A stretch of DNA of 16,953 bases, taken from JARYMI01 sp037444845. GTDB taxonomy: Bacteria > Acidobacteriota > Aminicenantia > Aminicenantales > UBA8522. Shown in pieces: positions 8,087 through 14,943 of this stretch (the first letter of the stretch is position 1; each line of letters opens with the position of its first letter). The notes beneath the pieces were generated by a model. It was not told the DNA's origin. It saw only the letters and a program-made list of their open reading frames with translations, and searched no databases. The DNA lies in assembly GCA_037444845.1 (NCBI GenBank), contig JBBILQ010000058.1, forward strand, positions 1 to 16,953, in the 5' to 3' direction. A program made the position numbers and the translations under genes.

Positions 8087-9424
8087 TCAATCCAGCATTG
8101 GCTTGACGTGCCTAAAGCCGCTCAAAGCGGCCTCTGAGAGGATGTCTATCTCCTTCTGGACCATGACAGTTGACAGCACGCAGGAGCAGGAGTTGACGAT
8201 TATGACTCCTTTCTCGTGGAGATGTTCGATGAAGGCGTCGGACACCTTCTTGAGGTTGTCGTCCTCGAAGGCCTCCCGGAAGGTGGTGGGGGCTGTCTTG
8301 CGGAAATGTATTTTGAAAAGGGAGCCGCCGCCAGTGATGCTGATTTGGATGCCCGCTGTTCTGGCGGCTTCGTATACCTGGTTGATGGCGGTTTGCGTCA
8401 GGGCGTTTATCTTGGCGACAGCCTCCTCGCTGTATAGCTCCATGGCCGCCAGCCCCGCCGACATGGAGACCGGATTGGCCGAGAAGGTGCCGGATAAGGG
8501 GAACTTCAGGGGGGCACTGCGTGGATCCAGGTTCTGCATGATCTCGTCGCGGCCAGCGAAGGCCCCGATCGGAAAGCCGCCGCCGATCATCTTGCCTAAG
8601 GCGGTCAGGTCGGGCGTCACCGGATAACAGGCCTGGGCTCCTCCATATTCGATCCGGAAGCTAATGACCTCATCGAAGGCCAGCAGGGCCCCGTTCCTTT
8701 TGGTCCATTGTCGCAGGGCCAGAATGAAGCGTTCCTCGGCCGGAATGAAGCCGATGCGGTGAGGGACAGGATCCACCAGCACGCAGGCGATCTTATCGGC
8801 TTGACGGTCCAAAATGGCCATGGTGCGCTCCACATCGTTGAAGTGATAAACCACGACATTATCCAGCACCTCCCTCGGAGTCCCGAACACCAGGGGCACA
8901 TTATTGGGGCTATCCAGGTTGCCCCAGTTGGCGGGGCTGGCAGCCTGGCTGACCTCGGCGAAGTCGTAACTGCCATGATATGCTCCTTCGGCCTTGGCGA
9001 TCTTCGGCCGTCCTGTAAAGCACCGGGCCGCTTTTATCATGGCCATGACCGCTTCTGTGCCGGAGTTGACGAACCTTATCTTATCGAATCCCTGAACGCG
9101 CTCGCAGAGGTGCTGGGCCAAACGCACCTCTGCCTCGGTCGCAATGGCATAGGCCGTTCCTTTGGCTATCTGTTCGCAGGCCGATTTGACCAAGGCCGGA
9201 TGCGCGTGGCCGTGGATGAGCGAGGCCATGTTGTTTGAGAAGTCTACCCTGGTCACTCCGCTTATATCGGTGATATAGGCGCCAGAGGCCGAGGCAACGT
9301 AGAAAGGATGGGGGCGACGGAAGATCGCATTGCGACTAATGCCGCCAGGCAAATAACGACAGGCAATGCGGTAGATCTCCTCCTGGCGCCCGATACGGGC
9401 TTCGTTCTTTTCGTCGGAGTTCAT
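8087..9424 (-). CDS. Class III PLP aminotransferase, probable beta-amino-acid aminotransferase
   Basis: A 445-residue fold-type I PLP enzyme close to glutamate-1-semialdehyde aminomutase in sequence. Visible motifs are GHAHP (71-75), NSGTEA (120-125, phosphate binding), AFDEV (249-253, ring-nitrogen Asp251), LGKMIGGG (276-283, Schiff-base Lys278) and GTFSANP (312-318). Near the N-terminus it has PGGISR, with Arg31. In the beta-phenylalanine aminotransferase group, as I recall, an Arg at this place in a PGGNTR-type motif holds the carboxylate of beta-amino acids, while true heme-pathway enzymes have PGGVNS there. It begins one base after the pcaJ stop and ends 9 bases before the thiolase. No heme-synthesis gene is near. 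In this operon it would turn a beta-amino acid into the beta-keto acid used by the CoA-transferase. The class assignment is firm, and beta specificity and the substrate are inferred. Confidence 0.82.
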   Translation of the reverse strand: MNSDEKNEARIGRQEEIYRIACRYLPGGISRNAIFRRPHPFYVASASGAYITDISGVTRVDFSNNMASLIHGHAHPALVKSACEQIAKGTAYAIATEAEVRLAQHLCERVQGFDKIRFVNSGTEAVMAMIKAARCFTGRPKIAKAEGAYHGSYDFAEVSQAASPANWGNLDSPNNVPLVFGTPREVLDNVVVYHFNDVERTMAILDRQADKIACVLVDPVPHRIGFIPAEERFILALRQWTKRNGALLAFDEVISFRIEYGGAQACYPVTPDLTALGKMIGGGFPIGAFAGRDEIMQNLDPRSAPLKFPLSGTFSANPVSMSAGLAAMELYSEEAVAKINALTQTAINQVYEAARTAGIQISITGGGSLFKIHFRKTAPTTFREAFEDDNLKKVSDAFIEHLHEKGVIIVNSCSCVLSTVMVQKEIDILSEAALSGFRHVKPMLD

Positions 9425-9425
9425 C

Positions 9426-10100
9426 TCAAGTTTTCTTTCCCGTTTGCCAATCCAGCAATAGCGGTGCTGCGGTGTGGCTCTGGAGGAATTCGAAATCTAC
9501 ACCCGGCGCCATACGACTGACAAGAAGGCCTTGGCTGGTGACGCTGATGATAGCATAATCGGTGAATATCCGGCTGACCACGTTTTTTCCGGTCAGCGGA
9601 TAGGTGCATTCCTCTACGATCTTGGGCTCGCCGGACTTGGTGGTATGCTGGGTGATGACGAAGATGTTTTTCACTCCATGGACCAGGTCCATGGCGCCGC
9701 CCACTGCCGGGATGGCGTCGGGCTCGCCGGTGGACCAATTGGCGAGGTCGCCCCGCACGGAGACCTGGTAGGCGCCCAGCACACAGATGTCGATGTGTCC
9801 CCCTCGGATCATGGCAAAGCTATCGGCATGGTGGAAGAAGCAGCTGCCCTTGATGGCAGTCACCGGCTTCTTTCCGGCATTGATCAGCTCTTCGTCCTCC
9901 TCGCCAGGCCTGGGCGAGGAGCCAACTCCCAAGAGACCGTTCTCGGTGTGGATAATCACCTGCCGACCTTCCGGGATGTAGTCGGCCACCAGCTCCGGCA
10001 GCCCGATCCCCAGGTTCACATAGGAGCCGTCCGGTATGTGTTCGGCCACCAGCCTGGCCATCTGCTCCTTGGACCAGCCTTTGGGCTTTTCTGCGATCAT
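9426..10100 (-). CDS. pcaJ: 3-oxoadipate CoA-transferase, beta subunit
   Basis: The 224-residue CoA-transferase family I small subunit. It has VNLGIGLPELVADYIPEG, the catalytic glutamate Glu53 in HTENGLLG (forms the glutamyl-CoA thioester in this family), and PGEEDEELINAGK, FFHHADSF, RGGH and VSVRGDLANW, which match the PcaJ branch better than the acetoacetate branch (AtoA). It should pair with the subunit encoded just upstream to move CoA from succinyl-CoA to 3-oxoadipate. The ATG at 10100 overlaps the TGA of the pcaI-like gene (ATGA), and AGGAG stands 6 bases before it, inside pcaI. This arrangement favours equal synthesis of both subunits. The same frame is open up to 10334, but the upstream part is a shadow of pcaI. 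Other 3-oxo acids remain possible substrates. Confidence 0.88.
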   Translation of the reverse strand: MIAEKPKGWSKEQMARLVAEHIPDGSYVNLGIGLPELVADYIPEGRQVIIHTENGLLGVGSSPRPGEEDEELINAGKKPVTAIKGSCFFHHADSFAMIRGGHIDICVLGAYQVSVRGDLANWSTGEPDAIPAVGGAMDLVHGVKNIFVITQHTTKSGEPKIVEECTYPLTGKNVVSRIFTDYAIISVTSQGLLVSRMAPGVDFEFLQSHTAAPLLLDWQTGKKT

Positions 10101-10807
10101 GGATATCTCCTGTTTTCCCTGATCAGCTGATTCTCGCTGGCCGGGTTGGGAATCTCGACCACTCTCTTGACGAATATTCCAGGAGTGACCACGGCCTCGG
10201 GGTCGATCTCGCCCGGCTCCACCACCCGGCGAGCCTGAACGATGGTGGTTTTGGCGGCCATGCACATTATTGGCCCGAAGTTGCGGGCAGTCTTGCTGTA
10301 AAGCAGGTTGCCGTAGCTGTCGGCGATCCGGCACTTGACCAGGGCAAAGTCGGCCTCAAGGGCACGCTCCAGTAAGTAAAGCTTGCCGTCGAATTCTCTG
10401 GTCTCCCGGCCCTCGGCCAAAGGGGTGCCGATGGCGGTGGGAGTGTAGAAGGCCGGAATGCCGGCACCTCCGGCACGGATACGCTCGGCCAACGTGCCCT
10501 GAGGCACCAGCTCTAGCTCGATCTCACCCCGGCGGTAGAGCTCGGGAAAGATCACGGACTGGGCGGTACGGGGGAAGGAGCAGATCATCTTCCGCACCTG
10601 CCGGTTGCCTATCAGGGCAGCCAACCCGACATACCCGTTTCCGGCGTTGTTGCTTATAACGATGAGATCTTTGGCGCCGTGGTCTATAAGGGCGTGGATA
10701 AGCTCGATGGGGCTGCCAGCCTCGCCAAACCCGGAGATCATCACCGTGGCGCCATCGAAAATATCGGATACCGCCTCGGCCGCGGTGGGCACTACCTTAT
10801 TGATCAT
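10097..10807 (-). CDS. pcaI: 3-oxoadipate CoA-transferase, alpha subunit
   Basis: The 236-residue CoA-transferase family I large subunit. The family signature is present in the form DGATVMISGFGEAGSP (about 18-33), followed by ISNNAGNGYVGLAAL, a CSFPR motif, ELVPQGTLAERIRAGGAGI, TREFDGKLYLLE and KTARNFGPIM. The NNAGNG, CSFPR and ARNFGPIM elements are PcaI-like, whereas acetoacetate transferases (AtoD) differ at these sites. With the next gene it should form the heteromeric transferase that activates 3-oxoadipate to its CoA ester. The start codon overlaps the last 11 bases of the aminomutase gene and no strong ribosome site is visible, so translation is probably coupled. No ring-cleavage genes accompany it. 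The nearest candidates to make the keto acid are the aminomutase and aminotransferase of this operon. Confidence 0.87.
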   Translation of the reverse strand: MINKVVPTAAEAVSDIFDGATVMISGFGEAGSPIELIHALIDHGAKDLIVISNNAGNGYVGLAALIGNRQVRKMICSFPRTAQSVIFPELYRRGEIELELVPQGTLAERIRAGGAGIPAFYTPTAIGTPLAEGRETREFDGKLYLLERALEADFALVKCRIADSYGNLLYSKTARNFGPIMCMAAKTTIVQARRVVEPGEIDPEAVVTPGIFVKRVVEIPNPASENQLIRENRRYP

Positions 10808-12368
10808 AGATCTGTGAATCCCAGACCGAAACCACCCTGGAGGAGGCGCCGCAGGCCTGGGCGAATGAAGCCTCCAGCTTCCTCTCTATCTCTGCTAGCT
10901 CGTCCTGGTAGAAGAACTTATCGGCGCCGTAGGGCTTGAGCCTCTCGATGGTGTTCTCCGTTTCATCGTATTCGGCCAGGAACACTTTGTCCATCCACTC
11001 CATGTTGCGGGCCTCGTTGAACTTGAGGGCGAACAGGGTCTTCCCGTTCACATCGGCAGTGCCCAGCAGGGAGATCTTGCCAGAGGAAAAGGTCATGGTG
11101 ATGTAACGGGAGGGTCGGTTGATCGAGGCTAGGGAGCGGAAGGCCTTGCTGAAGATCCTATTGATGTCAGCCAGGGGAGCGGTAAAGTAGTGGTGCTCAC
11201 CGGTGGGCCGGGCGCAGTACATGGAATGGAACCCGACCGAGAGCATAGCCAAGAGGTTGCCAAGGTCGATCCAGTTCTGGGCTGAGCGGTCGACATCCAC
11301 TTTGCCCTTCTCGTCGGTGAACAGGCTGATGTTTCTCATGATAGGGCTCTGGCTCTTGACCACAGCGCCGTAGGCCTGCAGCCTCCTAATGCCGGCGACA
11401 GTAGCCGGGTTCAGTATCTCCCGCGGAGTTGAAAAATGCGACATGAACAACAGCTGGACGCCGTTATCCTTGAGCTTTCTGAAGAGGGCCAGCATTCGGC
11501 CATAATCCCTGGTGAGGATAAACTCAGGATGGTAGGTGAGAACCCGGGTACCGAGACGGACGGTCCTGATGTGGAGCAGGCTATGGTCTTGGATGATGGG
11601 CTCGACATACTCCGCGAAGCGATCAGCCGTCAGAAAGCCAGCGTCGCCGCCGGTGATGAGGATATCGGTCACCTCGGGATGCTGCCTAAGGTAGCGGTGT
11701 ATTTGGCCGATGTCCTTCTGGCAGAACATGTCCTGGTCGCCTCGGACCTGGGCATGGCGGAAGCAATAGGTGCAAAAAGAGAAGCAATGCTGGGTGTTAA
11801 TGTCGAAGATGAGCTGACATTGCGGGTACTTGTGCTGGCTGCCGTCTATGATCTCGACCTCTCCGGAATCGTTCCTGAAAAACGGCTTGTTCAACAGCTG
11901 CTTGCCGTCATGGGGGTTGGTCTCCTTGATGTACTCGCACACCACGCGGAGGCGCTCCTCGTCCGTATTGGCCTTCAGATAGGCCCCGACAACCGAAGGC
12001 CGAAGCATGCCGGGCTGGGGGAATACCAGATGGAACAGCGGATCCCCGGCGTAATTCTTCCAATCAATCATATTGAGGATGTGCTTGGTCGCCATGAAGC
12101 GGTAAACCTTTGTGAAGAGCTCCCGCTCCTTGAGATCGCCAATCTTCACTCCGTTCCTTTCCAGGATGGATACGATCTCAAGGAAGCCATCGGGGCCGAT
12201 GTACTTATCCTTTCCTGCGAACATGATCGGCGGTTGTTTCAAAAGGGATGAATATTGAGGGAAGGCGGAATGCAGGCGATGGATCAGGCCGGCTGGAAGC
12301 AGGCGCTCTTTCCTGATGATCGATTTGGCCTCGTCCGAATAGTCAAGGCCCTCCAAAAGATTTTCCAT
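10797..12368 (-). CDS. Divergent KamA-family radical-SAM amino acid 2,3-aminomutase
   Basis: A 523-residue enzyme of the lysine 2,3-aminomutase family, which moves an alpha-amino group to the beta carbon using SAM, a 4Fe-4S cluster and PLP. The cluster motif is CFSFCTYC (Cys195, 199, 202), followed by Arg204 at the place of the carboxylate-binding Arg134 of clostridial KamA. The SAM motif is TGGD (239-242). The PLP lysine is Lys431 in SSGKISLLG, where KamA has GGGGK. Aligned without gaps back from that lysine, KamA Asp293 corresponds to Arg387 and Asp330 to Thr424. Both acidic residues that grip the distal amino group of lysine are therefore missing, and the substrate is probably not lysine. 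The protein is about 100 residues longer than KamA, mostly before the cluster, and lacks KamA's C-terminal zinc cysteines. The start at 12368 was chosen for GGAGG five bases upstream; the ATG at 12380 has no such site. It is the first gene of the five-gene operon. Confidence 0.85.
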   Translation of the reverse strand: MENLLEGLDYSDEAKSIIRKERLLPAGLIHRLHSAFPQYSSLLKQPPIMFAGKDKYIGPDGFLEIVSILERNGVKIGDLKERELFTKVYRFMATKHILNMIDWKNYAGDPLFHLVFPQPGMLRPSVVGAYLKANTDEERLRVVCEYIKETNPHDGKQLLNKPFFRNDSGEVEIIDGSQHKYPQCQLIFDINTQHCFSFCTYCFRHAQVRGDQDMFCQKDIGQIHRYLRQHPEVTDILITGGDAGFLTADRFAEYVEPIIQDHSLLHIRTVRLGTRVLTYHPEFILTRDYGRMLALFRKLKDNGVQLLFMSHFSTPREILNPATVAGIRRLQAYGAVVKSQSPIMRNISLFTDEKGKVDVDRSAQNWIDLGNLLAMLSVGFHSMYCARPTGEHHYFTAPLADINRIFSKAFRSLASINRPSRYITMTFSSGKISLLGTADVNGKTLFALKFNEARNMEWMDKVFLAEYDETENTIERLKPYGADKFFYQDELAEIERKLEASFAQACGASSRVVSVWDSQIYDQ

Positions 12369-12373
12369 ATAAG

Positions 12374-12378
12374 CCTCC
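12374..12378 (-). promoter_or_regulatory. Ribosome binding site deciding the aminomutase start
   Basis: GGAGG on the minus strand, five bases before the ATG at 12368. The alternative in-frame ATG at 12380 overlaps this site and has none of its own, so the shorter reading is preferred. Confidence 0.7.
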
Positions 12379-12516
12379 ATCTGATATTTGTTCTACCGTG
12401 ATACGCGAGTCTTAGGCCAACGCCGGACGTTGCATGCCTGTTAAATCAAACACTGGCCAAGGTGTTTCCGTTCTAACGACTTTGATTTCAACAGCATTCT
12501 GTCGGCCTTCGCTTGA

Positions 12517-12546
12517 GTGATAATTTTTATTAACAAATATTATCAC
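12517..12546. promoter_or_regulatory. Palindromic operator candidate over the -10 box
   Basis: GTGATAAT (12517-12524) and ATTATCAC (12539-12546) are perfect inverted arms separated by 14 AT-rich bases. The element covers the -10 box and the predicted transcription start of the operon promoter. Size and symmetry suit a dimeric helix-turn-helix regulator. No regulator gene is visible nearby, so the protein is unknown. The 14-base loop and lack of a T-run after a stem argue against a terminator. Confidence 0.5.
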
Positions 12547-12566
12547 GGCAGCGGCTTTGGTGTCAA
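12539..12566 (-). promoter_or_regulatory. Promoter of the aminomutase-pca operon
   Basis: A perfect -35 box TTGACA (12566-12561) and GATAAT (12544-12539, one mismatch from TATAAT) lie 16 bases apart on the minus strand, upstream of the five-gene operon. Transcription should start near 12532, giving a leader of about 165 bases. The -10 box falls inside one arm of the palindrome at 12517-12546, so a regulator bound there would block or modulate RNA polymerase. Confidence 0.65.
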
Positions 12567-12599
12567 GGTAACACTGGATGGCGTAAGTAACAAAACGTT

Positions 12600-12745
12600 A
12601 GGGGGTGTTAGACCATGCGGCCTGGAGCCGGCCTTAGCCCCCGCCCCCTGGGGAACCAGTCCCGTCGGTTACCCCCGTCGGAGAAACCGACGGGTCCCCC
12701 CTTCGCTCCGGGGGCTTCGGGCCGGCAATCCAGCCCGCCGAACAT
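12600..12745. repeat. GC-rich block of nested hairpins
   Basis: A GC-rich island stands in otherwise AT-rich intergenic DNA. Its core is a perfect hairpin CCCGTCGG-AGAAA-CCGACGGG (12674-12694). A second copy of the left arm at 12661-12668 (extended to CCCGTCGGTT) can pair with the same right arm over 10 bases, giving two competing folds. A C-run/G-run hairpin follows (12697-12714), with further short GC inverted repeats on both sides. It has no T-run and no credible reading frame. It resembles a REP-like or miniature palindromic repeat, but no other copy is present in this window, so repeat status is unproven. Confidence 0.45.
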
Positions 12746-12947
12746 GGGATGCTACACAAATTATTGGCTCAACCCTCCTAAAGATTTGCTACTTCCCTGG
12801 ATGGCTGCATCGCAAGGCTATATCAAGATTAGTCATAACTATTACAATCGCGATTAATAACATATATTTTATAGAGAGAGGCTGGCGCCGAGCCGCTGAC
12901 GATGAAATTTGTGTCTCCGTGGCGGCAGAAAGTCGTGCGGACTTTGT

Positions 12948-12974
12948 GCCTCCTCGCTAATTTCATGTGGGTAG
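12948..12974 (+). repeat. Left terminal inverted repeat of the ISL3-like element
   Basis: Starts GCCTCCTCGCTAATTTC and ends in GTGGGTAG. It pairs with 14221-14246 in inverted orientation with two mismatches and a one-base insertion. Confidence 0.8.
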
Positions 12975-13005
12975 ATTGAAATTAACTTACCGGCAATGAG
13001 GTAGA

Positions 13006-14179
13006 TCATATAGTGATGAGATTCTTGGTTGTGCGATACCCTCTTGCCCGAGCTTTAGCTGCTTGGACTAAGCTGTTGATGGCCTCCAGGATGCCATTAT
13101 TGATTTTTGATTTGAACCATCTCAGAATCCCATTCCAGTGCCGCTTTATGGTGGAGGCGGCTTCTTTGATGGGTTTAAGACGACTGTGCGTGGCCCAGAA
13201 GCACCACTTCTTCAAGAATCGCTCAGCATCCTCTGCCGTTTGGTTCCGAAGCTCCTGAAAGTTGAGACGAATATGATAAGCCCTCATGGTCTTGAGATTG
13301 AGTTTTTTAAGCTTAAGCGCTTCAAGCACAGAGGCTTCTCTTGGCTTGAGATTTTCCGGGTTTTTTAACCAGATGTATCGGGTCTTTTTCAACTCAGGAA
13401 TCTTGCCCTGTTCTTCCCGGCGAATGTCATCCACTGCCTAATTGAGAACCTTCAGGACATGGAATTTATCAAAGGTGACCTGAGCGTTAGGGAAGTTCGG
13501 CTCTACACCCGCAATAAAGGCCGGGGCCATATCACAACAGATCTCTTCAATGGCTTTGGCATCCCCTTTATGGCTCTCTAAATCCGCGTTGAATCGGTTC
13601 AATGTCGAGGCATCCGTATCCTCCGCAGCAAAAAGAGTTCTTGGCTCTTTGAGTTCTACAAAAAGCGTGACATAATTATGACCGCGCTTGCTGGAAGTCC
13701 CATCCACACCAACTTCTCTGACAGAAGAAAAATCGGCCTTGCTCCGGGTCTCCTGAACATAATGATTCAGAATTCGCCATAAACGGGTATCATGTTCTTT
13801 GACGATCTTGCTCAGCGCTTTGACGGGCATCTCCCTGGCCAAAATCATTACCAAAGCTTCAAACAGCAAGGTAAATCCACTCTCAGGACGGGCCCAAGGA
13901 ATCTCGACAAGTTTCACCCCACACTTCTGGCAATGAACCCTCGGAACCCTAGCATGAAGAAAAGCTTCATATTGAAAGAAGTTCAGATGACGCCAAGTCT
14001 TCTTCTCGGTATCGCGGGCTTTTCGGCCCGCAGCGCTGCATTCAGGACAAGGGAAGGTGCTGCCAGGGGGGAAGTCAACCTCAATATCGACGCGCCCCCT
14101 CATCGGGCGAAAACTCATAGGAGACCACATACCACGGACTCAACCCTAGAACCTTTTGAAAAAGTTCTTTATCTTTCAT
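13006..14179 (-). pseudogene. ISL3-family transposase with a frameshift and an amber stop
   Basis: The original product of about 390 residues can be rebuilt from three pieces. It starts at ATG 14179 (MKDKELFQKVLGLSPWY). A one-base excess in a run of five G (14095-14099) breaks the frame after SPDE, and the sequence resumes as GRVDIEVDFPPGS with the zinc-finger pairs CPEC and CQKC. An in-frame TAG at 13440-13438 then cuts the protein after VLKVLN, and the same frame continues with AVDDIRREEQ to TGA at 13006. The DDE catalytic residues are otherwise kept: Asp in GVDGTSSKRGHNY, Asp in CCDMAPAF and Glu in NGILEAINSL. Two separate lesions mean it makes no full-length enzyme unless the frameshift is a sequencing error and the amber codon is read through. 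Confidence 0.88.
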
Positions 14180-14220
14180 GATAGCCCAGTTTATAAATGC
14201 CACAATATCTTTTCAATCAG

Positions 14221-14246
14221 CTACCCACACGAAATAGCGAGGAGCC
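14221..14246 (-). repeat. Right terminal inverted repeat of the ISL3-like element
   Basis: Read on the minus strand it starts GGCTCCTCGCTATTTC and ends in GTGGGTAG, the better preserved of the two ends relative to the family's usual GGCTC beginning. Confidence 0.8.
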
Positions 14247-14250
14247 TGTT

Positions 14251-14841
14251 TTAATAGATTTTAAAGCCTAGACCCAGGAGATACCTCAATCCGCCAAGGT
14301 CCACTCTGGTATCAAAAGGTTTGACTTTGAGAAGGACATATTTCACTTCGGCCCGCAGAAAAAAATTTTCACCAAAAAACGCCTGGGCTCCGGAACCCAA
14401 ATGGAGAGAACCCTTATGGTGGTCGACTTTGAAGCGGATAAAGGGACTTTCGATATCTTGTTTGTAGAAATAGTATCCGGCGCCGAATTTTATGTAAGGC
14501 AATAGCCATTTGATAGGGTAATGGAAAATACCCGAAAATTCCCAGCCTGATATTTTAAGGGTGCTCCATTCCTTATAGATTCCTATGGCAGCGCTCTTTT
14601 TGTATCCCCCCTCATAGGAAACCTCGGCTGAAAATGGCTTTGATATCATAAACTGCACGTTAGGAATAAATACATAGCCATCACCATAGACTTTTTTAAG
14701 ATAATCGTCGTTGAGCGTCCTCATGCCACCGATCAGACCGACGCTTACGCTGGCTGCTCGGCCGAAAGTCGGAAAAGCTGCACCCGTAAGAATCAGGATA
14801 ATTATTCGCTTTAAGACCTCGTTACTAAAAAATCGCATCAT
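14251..14841 (-). CDS. Small outer-membrane beta-barrel protein
   Basis: A 196-residue protein with a signal peptide (MMRFF... to about residue 29, ending GRA-A) and then alternating amphipathic strands with frequent Gly, Tyr and Phe (GLIGGMRTLND, AEVSYEGGY, WEFSGIFHYP, LPYIKFGAGYYFYK, LHLGSGAQAFFG, LRAEVKYVLL, RYLLGLGFKIY). Size and strand count fit an eight-stranded barrel of the OmpA/OmpW-like kind, and the last residue is aromatic, as outer-membrane insertion signals require. Precise family and function are not recognised. It lies 102 bases after the protease gene in the same direction and may be co-transcribed. Its stop codon is four bases from the end of the dead insertion sequence. Two ATG codons in tandem (14841, 14838) leave the start off by at most one residue, and no clear ribosome site is visible. 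Confidence 0.75.
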   Translation of the reverse strand: MMRFFSNEVLKRIIILILTGAAFPTFGRAASVSVGLIGGMRTLNDDYLKKVYGDGYVFIPNVQFMISKPFSAEVSYEGGYKKSAAIGIYKEWSTLKISGWEFSGIFHYPIKWLLPYIKFGAGYYFYKQDIESPFIRFKVDHHKGSLHLGSGAQAFFGENFFLRAEVKYVLLKVKPFDTRVDLGGLRYLLGLGFKIY

Positions 14842-14943
14842 TTTTTAATCAACAGGAAAAGAAATTTTTCTTTTGGCCAGAGTTTGCCTTGAATTTTCTG
14901 GCCGATAAATACGAGGAGACCAAAAAACTCGAGCCATGTTGAT

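Larger units (their letters stand above)
12948..14246 (-). mobile_element. ISL3-family insertion sequence, inactivated
   Basis: A 1.3-kb element bounded by imperfect inverted repeats of 26-27 bases, with one transposase reading leftwards. The right terminus reads GGCTCCTCGCTATTTC inwards on the minus strand, the GGCTC start typical of ISL3 ends. The left terminus matches it at 24 positions with two substitutions and one extra base. The adjoining octamers (12940-12947 and 14247-14254) differ, so the 8-base target duplication expected for the family is not recognisable. It sits between the GC-rich block upstream of the aminomutase operon and the beta-barrel gene, whose stop codon is only four bases from the right end. 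Confidence 0.85.

Noticed and set aside
10101..10334. Upstream extension of the pcaJ reading frame to 10334
   Set aside because: The extra 78 residues are rich in Arg, Gln and Gly and overlap the pcaI coding sequence. Homology begins after the ATG at 10100, which has a good AGGAG.
10797..12368. Straight annotation as lysine 2,3-aminomutase (kamA) of lysine fermentation
   Set aside because: Both lysine-specific aspartates are replaced and none of the other fermentation genes (kamDE, kdd, kce, kal) is present, so the symbol would mislead.
12517..12960. A 147-codon plus-strand frame through the operon promoter and GC-rich island
   Set aside because: It starts in the palindrome, crosses the hairpin block and resembles no protein. 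The region is better explained as regulatory and structured intergenic DNA.
12940..14254. An 8-base target-site duplication around the ISL3-like element
   Set aside because: The flanking octamers GACTTTGT and TGTTTTAA are different, so no duplication can be claimed.
14875..14905. GGCCAG...CTGGCC between the protease and barrel genes as a terminator
   Set aside because: Six pairs with a 17-base loop and no adjacent T-run are too weak, so the two genes may still be co-transcribed.
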